The notes under the pieces: generated by a model
Seen by the model: the letters and a program-made list of their open reading frames with translations, nothing else
What the model was told of the DNA's origin: nothing
Database searches by the model: none
NCBI GenBank assembly: GCA_032717465.1
Contig: CM064657.1
Coordinates: forward strand, 24,468,158-24,532,157
DNA: 64,000 bases
Reading direction: 5' to 3'
Source: Coenobita brevimanus
Lineage: Eukaryota; Arthropoda; Malacostraca; Decapoda; Coenobitidae
Program-made: the position numbers and the translations under genes
Shown here: in pieces, positions 41,367 through 51,960 of the stretch
Layout of the letters: each line of letters opens with the position of its first letter
Numbering within the stretch: the first letter of the stretch is position 1

Positions 41367-42660
41367 CAGTTCACTCGCACAGTGCGCGAGAGATTGGGCG
41401 GTCCCTGACCTTGTGCAGTGTGAATTCATGCACTGAGAATACATAATCTTACGGGAAAAATAACATATGGGCGGTACCCCCTCATACCTGGAACTTTTTT
41501 GGCCCTTAGAGACATAATAAAGGTCAAATTTTTCTGACATTGTACTACAGAGGAACACACTGAGGTGGTTTGGCCATGTGGAGAGGATGGAGGGTGAAAG
41601 ACTGACGAAGAGAGTGTATGTGAGTGAGGTGGAGGGGGGAAGAGGGAGGGGGAGGCCGAGGATGAGATGAAGGGATGGGGTGGAGAGGTATATGAGAGAG
41701 GGGGGTGTGAGTTGGGAGCAGGGCAGTGAAATGGCGGGGGACAGGGCGACTTGGAGGCGATTTGTTTGTGGCCACCCCAAACGGGATTGAGGCATCTGGC
41801 AATAGATAGATAGATAGTACTACAGATATGGCTACAATAACAAAAATATGGGCAGTCACCTTAACAAAATTAGACAACAGGCCTGATGGACTTAAATAAC
41901 AGGGGTTCCAAGGCTTGGCAACACACTTAGAGTGCCCCCGCCGCCATCCCGGCCGCACCACTCTTGTTTAACGGTTGCCAATGTTGTATTGTTCCAGGCT
42001 TTGACAAAGAAATTTACGGCCTGTCGAAAATTACATTTCGTCTAGAATGCAGCAACAGTCATTATGGTGGAGGTTGCAGGTATGCCAGGTGAAGCAGGTG
42101 AGTCAGGTGGGGCTTTGGAGGTGGAGGAAGAGGCAGCTGGTGAGTCAGGTGGGGCAGTGGAGGAGGAGGGGACAGTGGCCGGCGAGTCAGGGGAGGTGAT
42201 GAGGGGAGGATCCTCCCTCTCCTCCTCGCTACTGCTCACATCTTCAGCAATTTCCTTCATCTCTTCTTGCTTGTTCATGTCATTCCTCATCTTGTTATGG
42301 ATGTATTAGTAGTATAACAACTTGGTATTCACGAAATAACCGTCATTATTATAGAAACTTGGTATCTATTCTAACTTACTGTTATTGCCGAAAACGTTAT
42401 TGTCGAAGTTGTTATTGGTGAGATCTTACTGTAGACTCCTCTTGAGCACCTTCCCCACGAGGCTGTAGGTCACTATTGGCGCGTTGTGTGAGGGGAGGGT
42501 TGCGTACTCATGGAAAATGGCGTTTTTGAGCCACTCCTTGCCTCTACCTCGTGTTTTGTGAAGGAAACTCGCGCATTCAAGGTTTTTAGTTATTATTTTT
42601 GGTCACTCGCGCACAATGCTATTCGTGCACTCTGAGCTCGTGCAGTAGGCGAAGGAACTG
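41367..42660. mobile_element. pogo/Tigger-type DNA transposon with nested LINE1
   Basis: Terminal inverted repeats CAGTTCACTCGCACAGTGCG and (reverse of right end) CAGTTCCTTCGCCTACTGCA, each next to a TA dinucleotide (41365-41366, 42661-42662). The CAG ends plus TA target fit the pogo/Tigger group. The interior has a LINE1 insertion and an acidic ORF on the minus strand (42042-42290: EEMKEIAEDVSSSEEER then SPDSPA repeats), possibly the tail of a transposase. No catalytic domain was seen. Confidence 0.75.
41552..41816 (+). mobile_element. LINE1 3' fragment with ATAG tail, TSD GTACTACAGA
   Basis: The 3' end of a LINE1 like that at 54.65 kb: GNTLRWFGHVERMEGERLTK, the RGRGRPRM block, then the ATAG tail (41799-41816). 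The 10-bp TSD GTACTACAGA is at 41542-41551 and 41817-41826. Severely 5'-truncated. Confidence 0.9.
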
Positions 42661-42704
42661 TACTAACCTGAATTAGGTTGCATAAGGTTAAGTTGTTCTC
42701 TATA

Positions 42705-42935
42705 TCTGTCTATTGCCAGACACCTTAATCCAGTAAGGGGTGGCCACAAACAAATCGTCTCCATGTTGCCCTGTCCCCAGCCATTTCAGTGCCCCGCTCC
42801 CAGCTCACACACCCCTCTCTCATGTACCTCTCCATTCCATCCCTCCATCTCATCCTTGGTCTCCCCTCCCCCCTTCCACCTCACTCAAATACACTCTCCT
42901 CGTCCATCTCTCGCTCTTTATCCTCTCTATACTGT
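42705..42935 (-). mobile_element. LINE1 3' fragment, minus strand
   Basis: Reverse-oriented 3' end of the same family (tail near TATCTGTCTATTG at 42701-42714, then the WRRFVCGHP and RGRGRP coding regions, degraded). Confidence 0.8.
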
Positions 42936-43783
42936 TGTAAATCCTCTGCATGAGAGCTGTCCTGCGATTTCACCAGGATTTCAAGGATTTTGAAGTTCTG
43001 TTTATTGATGTTACATTTGGGAACACGTCTTTTATAACGCTTTTGTTGCAAATGAATAATAATGGGATTATCATTTAAATCATTTAATGAGCTAATTTAT
43101 GTGTGCTTACATGCCCCTCCTGTCCCTCACTTCCACTCACTGTCCCTCACTTCCACTCACTGTCCTTCTAGCGGCCTTCCTCAGAATTTGACGGAAACAG
43201 TCAGCGATTTACTTCTGAATTTACAGCCAGAGTGCTCCAACTCTTGTGCCAGAGTACAGTGAGGATTTTGAAATCAATGCAGCCATGGCTGTTGTGTTGC
43301 AGGAACCCTCTCCAGCAATATGGAGGTTTCATGAGATCTGGAGGCTAATTTACAATTTCTCAGGTCTGAAATTAAATATAAATGTTAGGAGCCTCTGGAG
43401 GGGTGAAGCTCCCCCAGTTTGAAATTGTACATGCATAGTGTGTTTTACATATACAGTATATATCACATATACTGTATACCAGTGTGTATATATATATATA
43501 TATATGCATATATACACACACACACACACACAAACCTCGATTTAAGGGACCTCCATTTAAGGGATTTCGGATTTAAGGGACTCCATATTCTACCTGACAA
43601 ACGGACAAGACCATTCAAAAGCAATATGTAATGTCTAGGTTATACATATTAATGTGTTTCTTTACATGGCACCTGTAAAATAATATTCACAGTCATATAA
43701 ATAAGTAAGAAAAGTGAAACAATCATTGCATTTCATAAAGAGATTGTCTTTATATGTGGTGAAACAATGGACATTTTCAAGTA
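42936..43783. other. Unclassified sequence with TA/CA microsatellite
   Basis: Contains (TA)n/(CA)n at 43484-43531 and an AACCTCGATTTAAGGGACCT motif with two shorter echoes (43532-43590), reminiscent of a Tigger-type end. A CCCTCACTTCCACTCACTGT duplication is at 43123-43165. No gene. Confidence 0.5.
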
Positions 43784-45685
43784 CAGGTAACTCGCACGGA
43801 ACACGAGGGTTTCGTTCCTACCGTGCCGTGTTAGGTGCGAAATCGCGTATATTTAAACTACTCCGTATTTTGCTCCCTAGACCCCCCAAATGTGTTGTTT
43901 TGCTGTTATCTGTCACTAGAAAGCACTTTAAGTGGTTAGAAGGTTTATTTAATGTTATAACTCACAAATACAGTACTCCTAGCAAAACTTCCACACACAA
44001 ATACTGTACGTAAACACAAGGAAACATTCCGACGCCGATCATAGGTAATAAATTAGGTTAACTGGTACCAGTGCTTTAACTTACAAGTACATACCAGAAC
44101 AGTACATATTTAACTTAGAAATGCAGTACTGTGATATCGAATGATTTCAGTACATAATCAGTTAGGAATGGCTGGAAAAAAAAAAAAATGTTATGAATAC
44201 ATTTTCACCTTTTTGATATATGTTTATGGTAGTTTCGAGTTATTTTTTACGTTATCGTTGTGCCCATGCTTGGAAAAGGGAGCGAAAGAGTTGAATTTTC
44301 AGTCCTAAATGAGAAAACTGCACGTCCTCCAAGGCTAGACTCTGCCACGGGAGAATAAGGTGGAGGGTCAGTCCGATTAGCAATAAGGAAGTTGTGTCAC
44401 AACTTCCAGCTCCCACACCACGAGAATGGCTAAAAATAGAATCGTAATGCAGTTTCAGAACGAACAATAAGTCTAATTATTACAAATACAGATGCAAAGC
44501 AGAAATAAATACGTTTACAGACAGGGAAAACGTATTTTTTCCGTCATAACATGTTCATCTTTCTCAATCATTTTACGTTCATCTTTATCATTTTACCTTG
44601 TTATTTTCGCAATATATATTGTTGCCTCGTAAACAGGGTGGTTGTTTGTGTTTTGCAAGGGAGGAAAAAGGTTGTATTTTCTGTCTGGGTCGAGATAATG
44701 GGTGTAACTATGTGTGGTTAGGCATGGCCACGAGCGAAAAAATCGTACATCCACTCATCACGATAGCCGGTGGTGAACTGACAGTCTAATGACAGATGAT
44801 ACTTGAGACGGTGAAGTCAAGGTCATGTCCCAGATTTTCGTTCACTTCCCGAAAGTTTTCACAGTTTTCTACAAGTTGCAAACCTGAGCAAATAGGTAAA
44901 GATACCAAGACAAAAATGTATTTTTCTCTTATTATAAGTCTTTAACGAACAAACAAAAAAAAGGCAATATTCCGACGCCGATCATGGGTAATCATATAAA
45001 TCAGGTTAACTCCTTTATTTAATGCTTTAATTGCTTACAAGTACATACCAGAACAGTAAATATTTAACTTACAAATACAGTACTGTAGAAAAGCAGTACA
45101 GTAAGAGTTTAACGAACAAACAAAAACGGCAATATTCCGACGCCGATCATGGGTAATCATATAATTCGGGTTATCTGGTTACAAGGCTTTATTTAATGAT
45201 TTAACTTTATTTAAAAGTGCTTACAAGTACAGTACATACGAGAACAGTAAATATTTAACTTACAAATACTGAACAGCACTGTGGAAAAAACGAACAAATA
45301 AAAAAGGCAATATTCTGACGCCTATCAGGTAAACTGGTTATAAGACTTTATTTCTTGCTTTAACGTTATTTAATAGTACTTTAAGTTGCACATAAACTTA
45401 CCAGAACAGTACGGTACTGTAAATATTTAACTTACAAATACTGTGCTACTGTACTCGGGAATGTCTCACTCACTGAATAATTTCCCGCCTAGATCGTCAC
45501 GTAATCAAAACAAACCGCGCGCTGCGGTGACGTTCGAGGATTTGATATTTCAAAGGCCTCTCCTGCGTTAATTTGTAGTTTTCATAATGGTTTTTAAATC
45601 TTACGTTGTCTTATATGTATCCCAGCCCTTACCGTGTATAATTGCGAGCGCGTTCCGTGAGATCGTGTTCCGTGCGAGTTACCTG
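43784..45685. mobile_element. Tigger-like non-autonomous element, copy 1
   Basis: TIR CAGGTAACTCGCACGGAACA at the left and its inverse at the right (GTTCCGTGCGAGTTACCTG), flanked by TA. The interior holds four related blocks of about 170 bp (near 44020, 44968, 45133, 45310) with GGCAATATTCCGACGCCGAT and TATTTAACTTACAAATAC. Related copies are at 49500-50704 and 60427-61592. About 800 bp (about 44134-44935) is extra relative to the last one. No transposase. Confidence 0.85.
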
Positions 45686-45886
45686 TAATCAAGAATCCTT
45701 GTCTGACAGCAGCAAAATTGAAGAGAATGCATCCCAAACTGTTACAAGACATCTCAGTTCGAACTATCTGACACTGCTTGCAGATGGAGCTGGGTTTGCC
45801 AAGCCACACTGCAGCCAAGAAACTGCATCTCACTGACCACATGAGGAAGCAGCGCATTTGCTTTGCCGAGAAGTATACACACTGGA

Positions 45887-48310
45887 CGTTTTCGTTTTCG
45901 TTTTTAAAGGCTCCAACATGCTTGCATGTGTCGGCCTTGGTCACCTAATGGTGGCTCTCCATGCTGCACGATCCATTGCAGCCTCCCTGTTCAGTCCCTT
46001 AACCCTAAGGTCACACTTAATGACCTCGTCCCATGTCTTTCTCGGTCTACCCCTCATAACCCCACCCCCAATATTAACACTTCTCACCTTCCTCACCCAA
46101 CTATCACCCCCCATCCTCTCCACATGTCCAAACCACCTCAATCTACCTCTCCTCACCACAACACCAATACACTGCAGTCCCATCCTACCTCTCAACTCTT
46201 CCATTGTAAACCCAGCCCCTCCAGGCCTTGGACGCAGGGACGCACTGCACATCCACCTAATCATTGTCATTTCTGTACGTCTGAGCCGGCGAATGTCTTC
46301 CTCCTTCACTGCCCAGGTCTCACTGCCATACAGCATTACACTCCTAACACACGCTGCATACAAAGACCCCTTAGCACGTAGGGAGAGCCCCCTCAATGTC
46401 AGGAGAGGCAAGAGCTCCCTGAACTTCTTCCAACCACTTCTCATCCAGCCCCACCTCCAGCACACAACATGTCTCCTAAATAACAAAACTCTTCCACACA
46501 CTCAAGAGATTCACCAGCAAGTTCAATTCTTTCACGTCTGACGATCTCCACCTGCTCACCCCGGCACGCCGTACACATAAAATCAGCATTATCTCGCAGT
46601 CTACCTCTGATACCACTACATCTCTTATGCACCCATTTATCACACACACCGCACAAGATGGAATTACTTCCCACGCCCTTGTGGCAAACTGCACGTGGCC
46701 ACTCTCCCTTGTCTTTGACAGTACCGCCACCAACCCTAGATATCATCACTTTTGTTTTATCTGCATTTACCCTTAAACCCTTTTGCCCCATACCATCTCT
46801 CCACTTCCTAAACCTTTCCTCCGCCTCCCTTTCATTCTCTGCAATCAACACCAAATCATCAGCCTACAACAACTCCCACGGGAGTCCGTTTCTAAAGTCA
46901 CGTGAAAGGGCTTCAAGTACCATGATAAACAACATGGGACTCAAGACTGACCCCTGATGCACACCAACATTCACGGAAAACTCATCACTCAAATCTCCAT
47001 TCACTCTCACCTGGGTGTGAGCACCCACATACATGGCCATAACCACCCTAACCAGCCACTCCTCCAAGCCAAGCTTTCTCATTGCCCACTTCACCACCTC
47101 TCTAAGGACTCTGTCAAAGGCCTTTTCCAAATCAACAAAAACAAAATAAAGATCCCTTCTCCTACCAATATATTTTTCCTGAAGCTGTCGAACAATGAAT
47201 ATGGCATCAGTGGTCCCCCTACCTGGCATAAACCCAAACTGCATCTCATCAATATTCACTCTTTCTCTAATCATACCTTCTAAAACTCTCTCCATTACCT
47301 TCATTATCTGATCTAAAAGCTTTATACCTCTAAAATTCCCTCTTTCCAGGGCATCACCCTTCCCTTTATACACATTTACAATTACACTCTTCAGCCAATC
47401 ATCTGGGACAACACACTCATAAATAATCCTATTTATCAGGTCAGTGACTAAACTCACCCCTATATCGCCTGAGGCCTTCAACATTTCGGCAGTCAACCCA
47501 GACACACCTGCTGCCTTCCCCACCCTCATCCTGCCTATTGCCTCACTCACAGTAGCAGTATCAATCAAAGGCCAAGGGCCAGACACTGGATCTGCTGGCT
47601 CCAAACCTTCCCTGTCCCAGTCAAACTCCTCATTCAACAACCGGTTATAATGCTCTCTCCATGCATCTTTAATATCCTCACTGTTCACCACTACCCTTCC
47701 TTCATCGTTCTTCACACACTGCTCACCTATGATATCCCGATTATCCCTCTTCACCTGACCTGCCACCCTAAATATATTTTTCCTTTCCCCATGATTTAGG
47801 TTATCAAGTAATTGTCTCTGTGACTCAGACTTTGCCCTGTATACCTCTCTCCTAGCCCTACGCTTGGCAGCCAAATATTCCTCTTTGCTACCACCCTTCT
47901 TCCATTCCCGGAAAAGCCTTCTTTTCTCCATAATTGCAGCTTCTACACCCTCATCCCACCACCAAGTTACTTTATGTCTTGGTGGTCCTCTTGTCCAGCC
48001 GCATGTTACATCAGTAAATCTCAAGAAATTGTTCTTGAGGGCTCTGTACTGTTCATTAACGCCTCTGTCTACAGCTCCCTGTTCAGCCACCACTCTCCTC
48101 AACTCGCTATAGAAGGCATCCCTTACTACTTGGTTTTTCAGCTTCCATATTTTCCTCCTAGGTACATAAGTCCTCTTTTTCATCATTTGTTCTTTAAGCA
48201 CCATATCACTAATCAATAGTTTGTGCTGCTGCACACACTCCTCACTTCCTACAACTTTAACATCCCTCACTAACCTCCTATCGGCCCTCCTAACCAGAAA
48301 ATAATGGAGA
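45887..48310 (-). mobile_element. LINE2, 5'-truncated, with AAAACG tail
   Basis: A minus-strand non-LTR retrotransposon inserted in the Tc1-like gene. Its 3' tail is a short tandem AAAACG repeat (plus strand CGTTTTCGTTTTCG at 45887-45900). It starts within the end of the endonuclease domain, so most of that domain is missing. Related broken pieces are at 170-2331. Confidence 0.9.
45941..48310 (-). pseudogene. LINE2 reverse transcriptase with PHD-like finger
   Basis: Open from the 5' truncation to a stop at 46864, then 46854-46441 and 46501-45941. Order: end of endonuclease (CVQQHKLLISDM), linker, RT motifs GKAAGVSGLTAEML, FGFMPGRGTTDAI, FVFVDLEKAFDRV (motif A), GVHQGSVLSPMLF (motif B), then stop-A-D-D (the Tyr of YADD is a TAG), KTKVMIS (motif D). 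Next comes a Cys/His finger with C-x2-C (first Cys lost), ILCGVC, WVHKRCSG and CTAC, then ECVEEFCYLG (motif E), and a C-terminal region with AVKEEDIRRL, RWFGHVERM and GRPRKTWDE. A frameshift lies near 46460-46500. The finger between motifs D and E is the unusual point. Confidence 0.9.
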
Positions 48311-48893
48311 AAAGTTCTGTTTTCCAATGAAAGCACATTTCAAGTGTTCCAGGTGCATTCTGCCAAGGTTCGTCGACCTGCCTCCCATAGTCGATATAAC
48401 CCTGCTTACACGGTGCTGACTGTTAAGCACCCGCAATCTGTAATGGTATGGGGATGTTTCTCAGGTGAAATGGGAAGGAGAGGCCTCTACTTTCTTCCCA
48501 AGAACTTGATGATGAATGATGGCCGGTACATTCAGGTTCTGAAAGATCATTTGTTAAACTTTTTTGCTATTCATGGGTGTGACTTTTTCATGCACGATTC
48601 AGCTCCATGTCACAAGTCAAGAAAGGTGACAGAATGGCTTCAGGGTAATCAGATTGAGGTCTTTGACTTGCCTGGCAAACGGTCTGGATCTAAATCCGAC
48701 AGGAAACTGCTGGGCAAAGATGAAGAAAATCATGGTAGAGAAGAAGACACCCAATCTGGACAACCTCAAGACTGAGCTGACAGATGTTTGGTGCAAAGAA
48801 ATGTCCTTAGATTACTTTAGAGATCGAAGTGATTCCATGCCAAAATGCATCCAACTGGTCCTGAAGAACAAAGGAAACATGATTTCATATTAA

Positions 48894-49003
48894 TGAATGG
48901 CATTTCATGAACAAACATTGTAATATGCTGTGATTTCTGTGTTTTTTAATACCTTGTGGGGGGAGGTCCTAAGTCAATTTGCAGTAGCTGTATATATATA
49001 CAT
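48894..49003. other. Short AT-rich gap
   Basis: End of the Tc1-like element region and a short TATATATA tract (48990-49000). Nothing else was seen. Confidence 0.4.
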
Positions 49004-49462
49004 AGTAAGACCTCGCTATAATGGACTAATTCGGGCCCAAGCCATTCCAAAAAATGCGAAATTCTAATAAAATCGATATCTGGACTTGCCCCTGCTAATA
49101 CGGACTTTTTCCGATATATCAGGCATTAGTCTGGATCGCACTAATGGATTTTAAACTTTTGACCACCATTGCGGTACTGTACTGCGTTATAAGTTCACAA
49201 CATTAATGAAATGTTATATTATGTATAATAGTACTGTACTGTACACTGATAAACATGACTTTTATTTACCTTTTTGTGGTGAACATAGCTGAAATGGTCA
49301 GGCAGTCCGGACTGCTTCTGGCTTTGTCGGACTTTTTCTGATATATGGGGATTTAGTCTGGTAGCACCTCGATTCCGATAAAGGGATTTAGTCTGGTAGC
49401 ACCTCGATTCCGATAAAAGCAAATTCCAGCCTATTGAAGTCCGTTATATTGAGGTTTTACTG
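49004..49462. mobile_element. Tigger-type MITE
   Basis: TIRs AGTAAGACCTCGCTATAATG (49004) and the inverse of GTCCGTTATATTGAGGTTTT...ACTG (49439-49462), flanked by TA-rich DNA. The interior contains a 33-bp direct repeat (GGATTTAGTCTGGTAGCACC, at 49348 and 49384). No ORF. Confidence 0.8.
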
Positions 49463-49499
49463 TACATGTATATACTGTATATATATATATGAGTATATA

Positions 49500-50704
49500 C
49501 AGCAAGCTCACCTCCAATGCGTGGGTTTCGTTTCTAACATGGCGAAACCGCGTAAGTTTCAGCTACTCCTTATTTTGCTCCCTAGATCTCCTAAATGTGA
49601 TCTTTTGCTGTTATCTGCCATTGGTAATCAATATGAAGCACATTAAGTGGTTAGAAGGTTTATTTAATGTTATAACTTACAAATACAGTACTGCACAGCA
49701 AAACTTCAACATACAAATATGTAAACACAAGGCAACATTCCAATGCTGAAACCAATCGGCGTCTGAATGTTGCCTTGTGTTTACGTATTTGTATGTCGAA
49801 GTTTTGCTGTGCAGTGCTGTATTTGTAAGTTATAACATTAAATAAACTTCTAACCACTTAAAGTGCTTCATATTGATTACCAGTGGCAGATAACAACAAA
49901 ATACCACGTTTAGGGAGTCTAGGGAGCAAAATGGTTTCGGGACTATTCGCTGTCAAGCCAGTTCGTCGTCACAACAATAACAAGACAACATAGACTTTGT
50001 TGGATCCCCCCGAAATATAGTTATTAAAGTATTGATTAATTAATAATAAGTATGTTTATAAAAGTATTGATTAATTAATATAAGTATATTTATAGAATGA
50101 CAAGGAATCATCCAAGGTGCGAATTGTCCTGACGGGGAATCGTCCATGTTTTGACGGGGAATTGACATGATGGCGAATTGTCTTGGAACCCACCGATCTT
50201 GTGTAATCTATAAATCAGGTTAACTGGTTACAAGGCTTTATTTAATGCTTTAACTTTCTTTAAGTGCTTTAACTTACTAGTGCATACCAGAATAGTAAAT
50301 ATTTAACTTACAGATACAGTACTGTGGAAAAGCAGTACAGCAAATATTTAACAAACAAATAAAAAAGGTAATATTCTGACGTCTGTCAGAAAACTTGTTA
50401 TAAGACTTTATTTCTTGCTTGAACGTTATTTAATAATACTTTAACTTGCACATAAAATTACCAGAACAGTACTGTAAATATTTAACTTACAAATACAGCA
50501 CTGAGGAAAAGCAGTACAGCGAATCACATCACGTGATCAAAACAAACCGTGCATGCTGAGCTGATGTTTGAGGATTTGGCCTCTCAAAGGCTTCTCTTGC
50601 GTAAATTTATAGTTTTCTTAATGGTTCTTTAATCATAAGTTGTCTTATACGTATCCCAGCACTAACCGTGTATAATTGCGAGCGTGTTCGGGGCGAGTTT
50701 ACTG
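49500..50704. mobile_element. Tigger-like non-autonomous element, copy 2, with internal palindrome
   Basis: TIRs CAGCAAGCTCACCTCC and (inverted right end) CAGTAAACTCGCCCC next to TA. Related to 43784-45685. It contains an internal inverted duplication (about 49569-49743 against 49762-49935) and tandem AAAGTATTGATTAATTAATA (near 50026 and 50061) plus GACGGGGAAT repeats. No transposase. Confidence 0.8.
49569..49935. repeat. Inverted repeat with arms of about 175 bp
   Basis: The left arm, ATTTTGCTCCCTAGATCTCC ... ACACAAGGCAACATTCC, recurs inverted as GAATGTTGCCTTGTGTTTAC ... GGGAGTCTAGGGAGCAAAAT. The central spacer is about 18 bp. A long near-perfect hairpin. Confidence 0.9.
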
Positions 50705-50717
50705 TATATATACAGTA

Positions 50718-50756
<39 letters not shown>
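50705..50756. repeat. (TA)n microsatellite with ACAGTACTGT
   Basis: TA tract between two TA-flanked transposons. Confidence 0.95.
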
Positions 50757-50759
<3 letters not shown>

Positions 50760-51712
50760 TAATCACTCCAATATCCGGATCAATAGAGCCATCGGTAGGT
50801 TCGGATATTGGTTTTGTCCGGATATTGGGCCCCAGCTTATGGACTTGTACTTACGGACCCTAACACAGAGAAACACCTATACAACTCCCTCCGGACATGC
50901 ATAGCACCTATTTAACACCCAAATCACACCAATAAGGCACATAAATGACTGAAATAAATGCAATAGACACATAAAATGTGGGTTTAGAAGTATGTTCATA
51001 CATTAATAAACATTCTGGTACTTATGGACTCTAACCGAACCTAACCTAACCGAACCTAACCGAACTCTGAAAAACCCATTCCTACTGCACATGCATGAGG
51101 TAAGTTTAGTATGGAAAGAAGTACAGTATGACACTTTCTGGTAAGTATAGTATGGGAAAAAATACAATATGAAACATTCTGGTAAATATAGTATGGAAAA
51201 TAGTACAACATGAAACATTTTGGCTACTTACAGCAAGTCCCTGGCCACCTCGATGAATAACCGCCTCCTCTCGGACTCTGACAGTAAGAACGATTTCCTG
51301 AAGCACTTGCACTACACTCTTCCTGAAGTCTTGCACTGAACTTAGTCACTAACACACAGAAGTCCGTTCTTTTCACAGTGTTCACTTTAGTCCAAATAAT
51401 GTTCCATTAAATTTAAGTGTTGCACATTAACTTTTCCCAAGTTTTTTTAAGTTTCCAAAGCCAAAACAAAGAAGGTTAGTTACGTTAAATTTCTTTTCTA
51501 CTTAGTCTTTTCTCCCAACTTGAAAACCTTAACACAACACACCGTTTTTCACTGCACAACACTCAAAATTCCCGTGTGGTCTAGTGGAGAAGTTCTTGCT
51601 GTTTATTCACTGTCAGAGCCCGAGAGTATCACTGGCAGGCGTCCAAGGGGTGCATCGGTGGGTAGTGGTGATGGCGTACCGACTACAGAAGACTCTGAAG
51701 ACAGCCGCAAAC

Positions 51713-51960
51713 TCACGTCGAGCGGTGACTCCACTGTAGCTGATGTGCTGGGCTGTGGCTCGGAGCATGAGGGCCTGTCTTGGGAGGCAACGGAGTGGAA
51801 CCAGGGCTTGGCACAGCGGGGGTCACGGGCCTGAAAAAACTGTCAATCGTTGACTGACGCAAGGACCGACGATTCTGGCGATTGATGATGCGCTGCCGGA
51901 AAGCACGCACTTCCTCCACGAGTCCCAAGGGCCCCATCTCCCTGTCGCAGTCCGGGTGTT
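51713..51960 (-). pseudogene. Out-of-frame C-terminus of the Tigger transposase with PIP box
   Basis: In the neighbouring frame the same strand encodes EMGPLGLVEEVRAFRQRI and then RQSTIDSFFRPV, a perfect PCNA-interacting (PIP) motif Q-x-x-I-x-x-F-F. Drosophila pogo transposase is known to bind PCNA through such a motif. The frame is lost from the main ORF by a single-base change at about 51976. Confidence 0.7.

Larger units (their letters stand above)
45700..48893 (+). pseudogene. Tc1/mariner-type transposase, split by a LINE2
   Basis: The N-terminal half is seen as LPSHTAAKKLHLTDHMRK...FAEKYTHWT (45790-45887). It continues after the LINE insertion at about 48311: KVLFSNESTFQV (first catalytic Asp now Asn), PQSVMVWGCFSGEMGRRGLYF, FMHDSAPCHKSRKVTEWL (second Asp kept), LDLNPTGNCWAKMKK (NPIEN-type motif, third acidic residue now Gly), ending ISY at 48893 after a frameshift near 48690. 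In the family, this enzyme cuts and pastes DNA at TA. Two of three catalytic residues are gone. It is a dead copy. Confidence 0.85.

Noticed and set aside
42064..42309. Plus-strand acidic ORF (MVEVAGMPGEAGESGG)
   Set aside because: Low complexity, within a decayed transposon, and the antisense frame looks more protein-like; no support for a gene.
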